Assembly (NCBI GenBank): GCA_910585415.1
Contig: CAJUDT010000068.1
Coordinates: 1-12,963, forward strand
From: an uncultured Flavonifractor sp.
GTDB lineage: Bacteria; Bacillota; Clostridia; Oscillospirales; Oscillospiraceae
Direction: 5' to 3'
DNA: 12,963 nt
Within the stretch, counting starts at the first letter, position 1; each line of letters opens with the position of its first letter. Below the pieces are notes generated by a model. It was not told the origin of the DNA. It made no database searches and saw only the letters and a list, made by a program, of their open reading frames with translations. The position numbers were made by a program, and so were the translations under genes. Positions 6,225 to 12,832 of the stretch are shown here, in pieces.

Positions 6225-6608
6225 TCACGTCTGGCCTGTCCCGCCGCTGTGGGCAATGTGGGCCCGGAGGCACGCGAACGTCTCGGTGCTCATGTCGTGC
6301 TCCATCCGGCAGGCGTCGGCCCTGGCCGTCTCCGGCGGGACGCCCAGAGAAATCAGCCACTCCGACAGCAGGCAGTGCCGCTCATACACGCGCTGGGCAA
6401 TGGCGCTGCCTGCGGGGGTGAGGTCCAGCCACCCCTCCTTGTCCATGGTGACATAGCCGTTTTCCCGCAGGCGGCTCATGGCCCGGCTGATGCTGGGCTT
6501 GGTGTAGTGGAGCAGACGGACCACATCAATGGAGCGCACCATACCCTTGTCCCGCTTGAGCATGAGAATGGCCTCCAAGTAGTCCTCCACAGATTCGTTG
6601 ATGGTCAT
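6225..6608 (-). CDS. Short DtxR/MntR-family metal-dependent repressor
   Basis: A 127-residue DNA-binding protein with a winged helix (about residues 5-70; recognition helix near KPSISRAMSRLREN) and a metal-binding dimerisation domain (72-120). There is no C-terminal SH3-like domain, as in MntR. Aligning by eye to Bacillus MntR, ligands D8, E11, H77, E102 and H103 correspond to D9, E12, H78, E103 and H104, whereas E99 corresponds to C100. A cysteine there is the DtxR/IdeR arrangement and favours Fe(II) over Mn(II). It likely represses metal uptake genes when metal is abundant, but none are nearby. It follows the TetR gene by 16 bases in one operon. The ATG has GGGGGAG five bases upstream. Confidence 0.87.
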   Translation of the reverse strand: MTINESVEDYLEAILMLKRDKGMVRSIDVVRLLHYTKPSISRAMSRLRENGYVTMDKEGWLDLTPAGSAIAQRVYERHCLLSEWLISLGVPPETARADACRMEHDMSTETFACLRAHIAHSGGTGQT

Positions 6609-6624
6609 GTCCTCTCCCCCTGTC

Positions 6625-7257
6625 TCACTGGGTATTCAAATTGGTCAGGGCACACAGGAGCAGCTGTGCGCCGTGCCGGAGGTATTCCTCCCGGTTCAGG
6701 CCCACGGTGTCTAAAATGTACTCACCCCGTGCGTTGGCGGTGCGCACCATCCCCGCCAGGGCCGACCAGAAGAGCAATACGATTTCCTCTGGAGGCAGCT
6801 GGAGCCGCACAACCCCCTCTTCCACCCCGCGGGCCAGGAAGGCGCACAGCTCCTGGTCAATCTCCCGATTCACCCGCAGGATATCGCTCCGGCTCTTGGA
6901 GGACGCGCCGGCGGAGGCGGAAACGGCCCCGGTAGCCGCCTCATAGGCGGTGGGGTTTTCCTCACAAAAACGCACAATGGCCATGCAGAGGGCGTCGTAG
7001 GCCTCAAACCAGCTGGCGCGGCCCTCAATGGCGTCATGGATTTTCGTTTTCAGCAGCAGCATACCGCTGAGAAGAATGGCGTTGATGATCTCCTCCTTGC
7101 TCTGGAAGTAGACGTAGAGTGTGGCTTTGCTGTACTCGGCCTCCCGTGCGATGTCGTCCATGGTGGTCTTTTCCGTCCCCTTCTCCGTAAACAGCCGCTC
7201 GGCGGCGGCCAGGATGGAACCGCGATGAAATTCCGTCAGGGCCTGTTTTTTACTCAT
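6625..7257 (-). CDS. TetR/AcrR-family transcriptional regulator
   Basis: A 210-residue regulator. The N-terminal TetR helix-turn-helix (about residues 10-56) reads ILAAAERLFTEKGTEKTTM, then DIAREAEYSKATLYVYFQSK, a very typical match. The C-terminal ligand domain (60-205) is helical and diverged, so the ligand cannot be told. The ATG at 7257 has GGGAG six bases upstream. The operon promoter (7304-7332) and an AACCAGTGGTT palindrome at the expected transcription start suggest autoregulation. The YhhN-like membrane protein gene is transcribed divergently from the same 169-base interval and may be a target, as is common for TetR regulators. The DtxR-family gene is cotranscribed downstream. Confidence 0.92.
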   Translation of the reverse strand: MSKKQALTEFHRGSILAAAERLFTEKGTEKTTMDDIAREAEYSKATLYVYFQSKEEIINAILLSGMLLLKTKIHDAIEGRASWFEAYDALCMAIVRFCEENPTAYEAATGAVSASAGASSKSRSDILRVNREIDQELCAFLARGVEEGVVRLQLPPEEIVLLFWSALAGMVRTANARGEYILDTVGLNREEYLRHGAQLLLCALTNLNTQ

Positions 7258-7286
7258 AGTTGCTCCCAGCCTTTCACTATAACTAA

Positions 7287-7297
7287 AACCAGTGGTT
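7287..7297. promoter_or_regulatory. Candidate TetR-family operator
   Basis: AACCAGTGGTT is a perfect inverted repeat (AACCA / TGGTT around one base). ACCANTGGT cores are common in TetR-family operators. It overlaps the predicted start point (about 7297) of the TetR-DtxR promoter, a position suited to repression. Confidence 0.45.
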
Positions 7298-7303
7298 CAA
7301 AAA

Positions 7304-7332
7304 ATAATATCACGTTCGCCTCCATTTGGCAA
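7304..7332 (-). promoter_or_regulatory. Sigma-A promoter of the TetR-DtxR operon
   Basis: On the minus strand TTGCCA (7327-7332), a 17-bp spacer, and TATTAT (7304-7309). Transcription would begin about 40 bases before the TetR start codon, on top of the palindrome at 7287-7297. Confidence 0.6.
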
Positions 7333-7367
7333 GGGGTTTTCTGGAAAATTTATACTTTCACAGCCCG

Positions 7368-7396
7368 TTGCAAACGGCGGCAGAGTGCGGTATAAT
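7368..7396 (+). promoter_or_regulatory. Sigma-A promoter of the membrane-protein operon
   Basis: TTGCAA (7368-7373), 17 bases, then TATAAT (7391-7396). It lies 30 bases before the ATG at 7427, and its -35 box is 35 bases from the -35 box of the divergent regulator promoter, so one bound regulator could affect both. Confidence 0.75.
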
Positions 7397-7426
7397 GCAC
7401 ACAAACGCGGCTGGGGAGGGCGGAGG

Positions 7427-8080
7427 ATGATACGGCGGCTGTTCTGGACGGCGGAGGCCCTGCTCTATGCCGCTTTCCTGACTCTGGATTTGCTGAACGT
7501 GGGGGCTGGATGGAGCAAGGGGCTCAAATATGCCTCCATTCTGCTGTGCTTTGCCTTTGCCCGGGCGGAGGCGGCGGATTGGGACGGGCGGCTGGTGGGT
7601 ACGGCCCTAGGCTTTACCCTGGCGGCGGACTGGTTCCTGTTGGTGCTGGACCGATGGTATCTGGCGGGCGTGTGCGCCTTCTGTGTGGTGCAGGTCCTCT
7701 ATCTGGCGCGGATTCACCGCCTGCTGGGCGGAGGGCTGCGGGGCACTCTGCTCCTGCGGGGCCTGCTGGTCCTGGGGGCAGAGGGAGCGCTTGTGGCGCT
7801 GGGTCTGTGGGAGCCTCTGACGGCCGTATCCACCCTCTACTTTATCCAGCTGGCGGTCAACGCCCTGGAGAGCCTCCGGCTGGGATGCCGGTATGCGGGG
7901 TTCGCCCTGGGGCTCTGGCTGTTCATCGGCTGCGACCTCTGCGTGGGCCTGCGCAACCTGTCTGCCTTTCTGCCTGGGGCGGGACAGGGCGGACTCTTTG
8001 CCTTTGCCCGGGTGGGCATGTGGCTGTTTTACCTGCCCTCGCAGGTGCTCATTGCATCCTCAGTGCGAAAGGAAGGATGA
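7427..8080 (+). CDS. Multi-pass membrane protein, YhhN (lysoplasmalogenase-like) family candidate
   Basis: A 217-residue very hydrophobic protein with about seven or eight membrane segments. The pattern resembles YhhN/TMEM86 proteins, some of which hydrolyse the vinyl-ether bond of lysoplasmalogens. LGFTLAADWFLL (about residues 63-74) recalls the LGDvlL motif. WYLAGVCAFCVVQVLYLARI recalls the FllGl.aF...H..Y segment, and CDLCVGLRNL recalls the second aspartate region near the C terminus. The match is by eye and distant, so a different uncharacterised family is possible. ATG 7427 fits the promoter and has GGGAGGG six bases upstream. The stop overlaps the first codons of the next membrane protein gene region, so the two are probably cotranslated. 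It is divergent from the TetR-family regulator. Confidence 0.55.
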   Translation: MIRRLFWTAEALLYAAFLTLDLLNVGAGWSKGLKYASILLCFAFARAEAADWDGRLVGTALGFTLAADWFLLVLDRWYLAGVCAFCVVQVLYLARIHRLLGGGLRGTLLLRGLLVLGAEGALVALGLWEPLTAVSTLYFIQLAVNALESLRLGCRYAGFALGLWLFIGCDLCVGLRNLSAFLPGAGQGGLFAFARVGMWLFYLPSQVLIASSVRKEG

Positions 8081-8082
8081 CC

Positions 8083-8745
8083 ATGCGCCCCTCCAAGCTG
8101 GCTGCGGTTTTGTGTACTGCGGCCCTGGCTCTGGCGGTTCTGTGCGGCTCCATTGCCGTGCCGGTTCTGTTCCGCCCCTTCTATTATGTTCAGATTGACG
8201 CCCTGGAGCTGCCCCAGAAAACCGGATGGTCCCATGAAACCATCCGGGCGGCTTACGACGAGGTGTTGGATTTCTGCGTGTTCAACCGCCCCTTTGGCAC
8301 TGGGGACCTGGCCTGGTCCGAGTCCGGCCGGAGTCACTTCGCTGACGTGCAGAAGCTCTTTTGGCTGGACTTTGCGGTGTTGGGCGCCGCGCTGGCTGTC
8401 TCTGGGAGCCTGCTGGTCCTACGCCGCCGGGGAAGGCTGGTCTTTTGGCGTCCCCTGGGCCGGGGGCCCAGCTTTTGGGCGGGCGTGCTGGCGGCGGGAC
8501 TGGTGCTGGTCATCGGCACTCTGGCCGCGCTGGATTTTGACCGGGCGTTTGTGGTGTTCCACGCCCTCTTTTTCCCGGGAAAAGATAATTGGATATTTGA
8601 CCCCGCCGCCGACCAGATTATCTGGGTGATGCCAGAGGTCTTTTTCCGCAACTGCGCCCTGCTCATCGGCGCGCTGCTGCTGGCGGGCTGTGGGGCGCTG
8701 ATTCTGTGGGACCTGCTCCGGGCCCGGCGGATGGATGCCCGATAA
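8083..8745 (+). CDS. Integral membrane protein, DUF1461 / TIGR01906 family
   Basis: A 220-residue membrane protein of unknown function found in Firmicutes. Transmembrane segments lie near residues 8-30, 86-108, 128-150 and 185-210. Between the first two is an extracytoplasmic-looking loop with LRAAYDEVLDF-like sequence (IRAAYDEVLDFCVFN) and an HFADVQKLFW motif. Before the last is the family signature WIFDPAADQIIWVMPEVFF. This combination is characteristic of TIGR01906. The family is not biochemically defined. The start is ambiguous: ATG 8083 has AAGGAAGG six bases upstream and is chosen; ATG 8077, overlapping the preceding stop, would add two residues. It forms an operon with the YhhN-like gene and ends at a strong terminator. 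Confidence 0.83.
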   Translation: MRPSKLAAVLCTAALALAVLCGSIAVPVLFRPFYYVQIDALELPQKTGWSHETIRAAYDEVLDFCVFNRPFGTGDLAWSESGRSHFADVQKLFWLDFAVLGAALAVSGSLLVLRRRGRLVFWRPLGRGPSFWAGVLAAGLVLVIGTLAALDFDRAFVVFHALFFPGKDNWIFDPAADQIIWVMPEVFFRNCALLIGALLLAGCGALILWDLLRARRMDAR

Positions 8746-8760
8746 ACTGCATACACCTTC

Positions 8761-8803
8761 AGGACGCCCCGGCCATAAGATGGTCTGGGCGTCCTTCTCT
8801 TTC
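8761..8803 (+). terminator. Rho-independent terminator of the membrane-protein operon
   Basis: A 16-bp stem (8761-8776 with 8780-8795, one mismatch and one G-T pair; outer AGGACGCCC/GGGCGTCCT perfect) with an AAG loop is followed by TCTCTTTCC. It starts 15 bases after the stop codon. Confidence 0.9.
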
Positions 8804-8829
8804 CCTTCCGCACCAAAGGGCGGGGCGCT

Positions 8830-8870
8830 CATAGAATGAAACGAAGGGAGATTTCCCTTTCCATACTACA
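8830..8870 (+). promoter_or_regulatory. Possible sporulation-type -10 elements upstream of the cysteine-rich gene
   Basis: CATAGAATG (8830-8838) and CATACTACA (8862-8870) each match the CATAnnnTA form of SigK/SigE-type -10 boxes at all but one position. ACC at 8812-8814 is 15 bases before the first, close to the SigK -35 spacing. No good sigma-A promoter is visible in this 80-base gap. Weak evidence. Confidence 0.22.
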
Positions 8871-8888
8871 TCTGGGAGGTATATCACC

Positions 8889-9734
8889 ATGCCTGAAAAG
8901 GTCATGCCGGGCCCTGTGCAGGATACCGCCTGCATCCGCGAGGCCGTGTGCATACACACCAAGAAAATCTTTGACTCCTGCCGAGATAAGGACTGCATCG
9001 AGGACCTGCGCTTCTATCCTACGCAGCACTCTCAGGCGGCCATTGACCGGGCCCTGAGCATCAAGGCCGGAAAGGCCGAGCTGCTCTATGTGTACATCGA
9101 CGTGGAACCCATCAGCTTCAACCGGGGATTTTATACGGTAGACGTGCGCTACTACTACCGGGTGACTGCCGACGCCTTTGTGGGCGCGGCCCGTCCGGTG
9201 GAGGTCACCGGCCTGTGTATCTTCGACAAGCGGGTCATCCTCTTCGGCGGCGAGGGCTCCGCTAAAATCTTCTCCTCGGACGCCGTCTTTGACGGCCCCG
9301 ACGACCAGGCCCTGCGCACCACCAACATGCCTACGGCTGTGGTGGAGGCGGTGGATCCCCTCGTTCTGGGGATGAAGCTGGTGGACGTGTGCGAGTGCCG
9401 CCCCTGCTGTGAGTGCGACCTGTGCGAGATTCCCTCCTGCATCTGCGGTTGCTTCAACAGCGACCTGTGTTTCGGCGGCGACGGCAAGCGCATTTATGTC
9501 ACCCTGGGCCAGTTCTCCCTGATCCGCCTGGAGCGGGATGCTCAGCTGCTGATGCCCGCCTACGACTACTGTATGCCTGAAAAGGAGTGCTCTTGCAGCG
9601 CCGGCTGCGGAGACGAGGACCCCTGCGAGATTTTCCGCCACGTGAAGTTCCCGGTGGAGGAATTTTTCCCCGCCAACGGCGGCGCCTCCGGCGGCTGCGA
9701 TTGCTGCCGGGAGTTCAAGGGGTGCTGTAACTGA
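8889..9734 (+). CDS. Conserved cysteine-rich protein of unknown function
   Basis: A 281-residue protein with 25 cysteines, not recognised functionally; from memory, proteins of this type are widespread in Clostridia. The N-terminal block (about 13-42) has CIREAVCIHTKKIFDSC, then DKDCIEDLR. Residues 60-150 look like a beta-rich domain (YVYIDVEPISFNRGFYTVDVR read in parts). A cysteine cluster follows (nine cysteines between about 176 and 198, VCECRPCCECDLC...). A second cluster lies near 234-252, and the end is CDCCREFKGCCN. There is no signal peptide or membrane segment. The cysteines could bind metal or form disulfide cross-links, as in spore coat proteins. GGGAGG lies nine bases before the ATG. 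It is a single gene between the membrane-protein operon terminator and a hairpin. A spore-coat role is only inference. Confidence 0.85.
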   Translation: MPEKVMPGPVQDTACIREAVCIHTKKIFDSCRDKDCIEDLRFYPTQHSQAAIDRALSIKAGKAELLYVYIDVEPISFNRGFYTVDVRYYYRVTADAFVGAARPVEVTGLCIFDKRVILFGGEGSAKIFSSDAVFDGPDDQALRTTNMPTAVVEAVDPLVLGMKLVDVCECRPCCECDLCEIPSCICGCFNSDLCFGGDGKRIYVTLGQFSLIRLERDAQLLMPAYDYCMPEKECSCSAGCGDEDPCEIFRHVKFPVEEFFPANGGASGGCDCCREFKGCCN

Positions 9735-9767
9735 CCCCGTCCGGGACGGCTCAATCGTGACCCCAAA

Positions 9768-9796
9768 GAGGCCCGCGCCAATCCGGCGCGGGCCTC
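9768..9796. terminator. Stable GC-rich hairpin after the cysteine-rich gene
   Basis: GAGGCCCGCGCC and GGCGCGGGCCTC form a perfect 12-bp stem around AATCC, 34 bases after the stop. No T run follows on the plus strand; the minus-strand side continues TTTGGGG. It may end transcription of the upstream gene or belong to the repeat that starts seven bases later. Confidence 0.5.
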
Positions 9797-9802
9797 AGCT
9801 TG

Positions 9803-9844
9803 CTCCGAATCCTTTGGTTGAGTTGGTTTTTTCGACAGGCTGAG
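9803..9844 (+). repeat. Dispersed repeat, copy A
   Basis: CTCCGAATCCTTTGG, seven variable bases, then GGTTTTTTCGACAG. The same two blocks with the same spacing occur inverted at 12833-12867 (one T fewer in the T run). Copy A is flanked by a hairpin on its left (9768-9796) and a short GGCTG-AG-CAGCC hairpin on its right. Confidence 0.7.
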
Positions 9845-9887
9845 CAGCCGGCATTTCGCACAACCACCAGCGGCAAGAAATGAACCA

Positions 9888-9916
9888 TTGTCATTTCCCA
9901 AAAATTGCGGTATACT
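9888..9916 (+). promoter_or_regulatory. Sigma-A promoter of the mrnC-rqcH operon
   Basis: TTGTCA (9888-9893), 17 bases, TATACT (9911-9916), 39 bases before the mrnC start. Both boxes differ from consensus at one position. Confidence 0.75.
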
Positions 9917-9955
9917 ATCCCATTATCAAGCCATTGAAACGGAAGGGAGTTTCCC

Positions 9956-10369
9956 ATGACCGACTATTTCCAATTATCCTGCCCGCCGGACAAGCTCCAG
10001 AGCATCAGCACCCTGGGGCTGGCACATCTGGGCGACGGGGTGTTTGAGCTGATGGTCCGCTCCTGGCTGTGCCTCCACGGCAAGGCCACCTCCAAGGGCC
10101 TGCACAAGGCTACGGTCCGCTATGTGGCCGCTCCGGCCCAGGCCAAGGCTGTGGCGGGCATCCTGCCCCTCCTGACCGAGGACGAGCGCGCCGTCTACCG
10201 CCGGGGCCGGAACACCAGCCCCCACAGCATCCCCCAAAACGCCAGCCGCGCCGACTACCAGTCCGCCACGGGCCTGGAGGCCCTCTTTGGGTGGCTCTAC
10301 CTTCAGGGGCAGACCGGCCGGCTCAACCAGCTCTTTGACCACATGATGGAGGAACCAACATGCCATTAG
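9956..10369 (+). CDS. mrnC: Mini-ribonuclease III
   Basis: A 137-residue ribonuclease III-like enzyme without a double-stranded RNA-binding domain. In Bacillus it trims the ends of the 23S rRNA precursor, as a dimer with Mg2+. The catalytic signature LAHLGDGVFELMVR (about residues 22-35) and the second acidic motif SATGLEALFGWLYLQG (about 104-119) are intact. RRGRN and the ASRADYQSATG stretch are typical of MrnC. Length is normal. AAGGGAG stands six bases before ATG 9956. The gene is the first of an operon and its end overlaps the rqcH start by ten bases. In many Firmicutes mrnC lies beside cysS and rlmB; here it is joined to rqcH. Confidence 0.94.
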   Translation: MTDYFQLSCPPDKLQSISTLGLAHLGDGVFELMVRSWLCLHGKATSKGLHKATVRYVAAPAQAKAVAGILPLLTEDERAVYRRGRNTSPHSIPQNASRADYQSATGLEALFGWLYLQGQTGRLNQLFDHMMEEPTCH

Positions 10370-12087
10370 ATGCCCTGTGCCTCACCGCCGTGGCGGCAGA
10401 GCTCCGCCGGAGCCTCATTGGAGGCAAAATTGACAAGCTCTACCAGCCCGCTCGGGATCAGCTTTTGCTCTACATCCGGGGTCAGGGGGAGAATGTGCGC
10501 CTGCTGCTCTCCGCCGCCCCCGGCCACCCCAGGGCCCATCTGACCACCCTCAGCCGGGAGAACCCCGGCACGCCGCCTATGTTCTGTATGCTCCTGCGCA
10601 AGCACCTGTTGGGGGGACGCATTCTCTCTCTGGACCAGCCCCCCATGGAGCGCATTTTGGACTTCAAGCTGGAGACCATCGACGAGCTGGGGGACCGGGT
10701 GGAGCGCCATTTGATTCTGGAGGCCATGGGCCGCAGCGCCAACCTCATCCTGCTGGACGGCGCGGGGCGTATCATTGACTGTATCCGCCGGGTAGAAGGA
10801 GACTTGGCCTCCGGGCGGCGGCAGGTGCTCCCCGGCCTGTTCTACCGCCCTCCGGAGCCGCCGGACAAGCGGAATCCCCTCGCCTTAGACGGCAGCGCCC
10901 TCCGGCAAGCCCTGTCCAACCCCACGGGGCGGGAGGCGGACAGCTTATTGCTGGACACCTTTACCGGCCTCTCCCCTCTGGTGGCCCGTGAGCTGGCCTT
11001 CCGGGCGGGAGACAGCGGAGAACAGCTGGCCCAGGAGCTGGAAAAGCTCCTGGACGCCGTCCGCCGGGAGGATTTTACTCCCTGCGTGCTGGTGCGGGAC
11101 GGAAAGCCGGTGGACTTCTCCTTCCGTCCCATCCTTCAGTACGGCCCCGAAACGGAACTTCAGGAGCGGGAGAGCTTTTCCGCCCTGCTGGACAGCTTTT
11201 ATGAGGAACGGGAGCAGTCGGAGCGGGTGCGCCAGCGGGGGCAGGATTTGGTTCAGGCGGTCAAGCGGGCCTGCGACCGGACCCGCCGCAAGCTGGTCAA
11301 TCAGGAAAAAGAGCTGGCCGCCACCCTGGACCGGGAGCGTAAGCGGGAGCTGGGAGACATCCTCACCAGCAATCTCCACGCCATGGAGAAGGGCATGAAG
11401 CTCCTGCGGACTATGGACTACTACGACCCGGCGTGCCGGGAGGTGGACATTCCTCTGGACCCCCTGCTGACCCCCCAGCAGAATGCCGCCAAATACTACA
11501 AGGAGTATAACAAGGCAAAAACGGCCCAGGATGTCTTGACCGTCCAGCTGGAAAAGGGCCGCGCTGAGCTGGCCTACCTGGAGAGCGTGTTGGAAAACCT
11601 CCGTCTGGCCGAGGGAGAGCGGGACCTGCAAGAGATTCGCCAGGAGCTCACAGAGACGGGCTACCTCCGCCGCCAGAGCAAGGCAAAGGAGAGAAGCAAG
11701 AAGGTCTCCGGCAAGCCCATGGAGTTCCGCTCCACGGCGGGACTGCGGATTTCTGTGGGGAAGAATAACAATCAAAACGACTTGCTGACCACAAAAATGG
11801 CCTACAAAAGCGACATCTGGCTGCATACCCAAAAAATTCACGGCTCCCATGTGATTCTCTGGCTGGAGGGAGGCGAGGCGGACTTGCAGAGCCTCACCGA
11901 GGCGGCCCAGCTGGCGGCCTGGTTCTCCCAGGGCCGGGAGGGCAGCCGGGTGCCGGTGGACTATACGCCGGTAAAGTACGTCAAGAAACCGGCGGGGGCC
12001 CGGCCGGGAATGGTGGTGTATACCACCTATCAGACCGCCCTGGTGGACCCGGACCCGGAGCTTGCAAAACGATTGAGGGTGAAATGA
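10360..12087 (+). CDS. rqcH: Ribosome quality control protein RqcH (NFACT family)
   Basis: A 575-residue NFACT protein that binds obstructed 50S subunits carrying peptidyl-tRNA and recruits tRNA-Ala to add C-terminal alanine tails that mark stalled peptides for degradation. Older names are fibronectin-binding protein or FbpA/YloA. NFACT-N spans about 1-240, followed by a helix-hairpin-helix-like part, a long coiled coil (about 270-440) and NFACT-R (about 455-560) with GKNNNQNDLLTTKMAYKSD, then IWLHTQKIHGSHVIL. Where Bacillus RqcH has the Asp97-Arg98 pair needed for tRNA binding, this protein has Glu97-Arg98. The start overlaps mrnC by ten bases, with GGAGG seven bases upstream, so translation is probably coupled. 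A response regulator gene follows one base after the stop. Confidence 0.94.
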   Translation: MPLDALCLTAVAAELRRSLIGGKIDKLYQPARDQLLLYIRGQGENVRLLLSAAPGHPRAHLTTLSRENPGTPPMFCMLLRKHLLGGRILSLDQPPMERILDFKLETIDELGDRVERHLILEAMGRSANLILLDGAGRIIDCIRRVEGDLASGRRQVLPGLFYRPPEPPDKRNPLALDGSALRQALSNPTGREADSLLLDTFTGLSPLVARELAFRAGDSGEQLAQELEKLLDAVRREDFTPCVLVRDGKPVDFSFRPILQYGPETELQERESFSALLDSFYEEREQSERVRQRGQDLVQAVKRACDRTRRKLVNQEKELAATLDRERKRELGDILTSNLHAMEKGMKLLRTMDYYDPACREVDIPLDPLLTPQQNAAKYYKEYNKAKTAQDVLTVQLEKGRAELAYLESVLENLRLAEGERDLQEIRQELTETGYLRRQSKAKERSKKVSGKPMEFRSTAGLRISVGKNNNQNDLLTTKMAYKSDIWLHTQKIHGSHVILWLEGGEADLQSLTEAAQLAAWFSQGREGSRVPVDYTPVKYVKKPAGARPGMVVYTTYQTALVDPDPELAKRLRVK

Positions 12088-12088
12088 T

Positions 12089-12781
12089 ATGGAACCGAGA
12101 GAGTGCAATATTTTGGTGGTGGAGGATGACCCGGATATCAACCGCCTTCTGTGCCGGGTGCTAGAGGGGGCAGGGTACCCCTGCCGTCCGGCCTTTTCGG
12201 GCAGCGAGGCGGTGCTCTGGGCGGAGCAGTACAACTATGACTTGGTGTTGCTGGATTTGATGCTTCCGGGGCTCACCGGGGAGGAATTTATCGCCCAGAT
12301 GCGCCGCCGCAAAACCATGCCGATTATCGTCCTCTCCGCCAAGGCGGGGCTGGAGGACCGGGTGAACGTGCTCCGGCTGGGGGCGGACGATTTTATCCCC
12401 AAGCCCTTCGATAACGTGGAGGTCCTGGCGCGGGTGGAGGCCCAGCTGAGGAGATACAAGCAGTTCGACCGGGAAGGCGGGGGCGCTGTGCTGGTCCACG
12501 GGGACCTGACCCTGGATAAGGAGGGGGTACACGTCACCGCCGCCGGACAGACGGTGGCCCTCACCGCCAGAGAGTTTCACATCCTGACCCTGCTGATGGA
12601 GCACCCCAAAAAGGTCTTTACCCGGGAACAGCTTTATGAGCAGGTCTGGGGCGGAGAGTATTTTGGGGACGACAACACCGTCAACGTACATATCTCCAAC
12701 CTGCGCTCCAAGCTGGCCAAGGCCAGTCCCAAGGAATATATCAAGACCATCTGGGGCATCGGGTTCAAATTGGCGGATTGA
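12089..12781 (+). CDS. OmpR/PhoB-family response regulator
   Basis: A 230-residue two-component DNA-binding regulator. The receiver domain (residues 6-118) has the acidic pocket E12-D13-D14, phospho-acceptor D56 in LVLLDLMLP, S83 and K105 in PKPF. The winged-helix domain (about 135-229) shows LTAREFHILTLLMEHP, VFTREQLYEQVWG, DDNTVNVHISNLRSKL and YIKTIWGIGFKL. All key residues are present, so phosphorylation control is expected. ATG 12089 is one base after the rqcH stop with GAGGGTG seven bases upstream, so it is probably translated from the rqcH message. No histidine kinase follows before the window end; hairpins end the operon, so it may be an orphan or have its kinase elsewhere. Its targets cannot be inferred. 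Confidence 0.93.
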   Translation: MEPRECNILVVEDDPDINRLLCRVLEGAGYPCRPAFSGSEAVLWAEQYNYDLVLLDLMLPGLTGEEFIAQMRRRKTMPIIVLSAKAGLEDRVNVLRLGADDFIPKPFDNVEVLARVEAQLRRYKQFDREGGGAVLVHGDLTLDKEGVHVTAAGQTVALTAREFHILTLLMEHPKKVFTREQLYEQVWGGEYFGDDNTVNVHISNLRSKLAKASPKEYIKTIWGIGFKLAD

Positions 12782-12801
12782 TAACCGGAACATAAAAGGG
12801 A

Positions 12802-12828
12802 GCGCCTGCCCTCCCTATGGGCAGGCGC
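12802..12828. terminator. Perfect 10-bp GC-rich hairpin after the response regulator
   Basis: GCGCCTGCCC and GGGCAGGCGC pair around TCCCTAT, 21 bases after the stop. On the plus strand CAGACTGTCG and not a T run follows; on the minus strand TCCCTTTTATG follows, a better terminator tail. It directly borders repeat copy B. Confidence 0.55.
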
Positions 12829-12832
12829 CAGA

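Noticed and set aside
7510..8745. 411-residue plus-strand frame that joins a shifted reading of the YhhN-like gene to DUF1461
   Set aside because: Its first half is a Gly/Pro/Ala-rich out-of-frame reading of the membrane protein gene. The DUF1461 gene has its own ribosome binding site at 8083.
10945..12234. 429-residue open frame on the minus strand across rqcH
   Set aside because: Antisense shadow of rqcH, Leu/Gln/His-rich, without motifs; the same holds for the minus-strand frames at 8829-9641 and 12161-12793.
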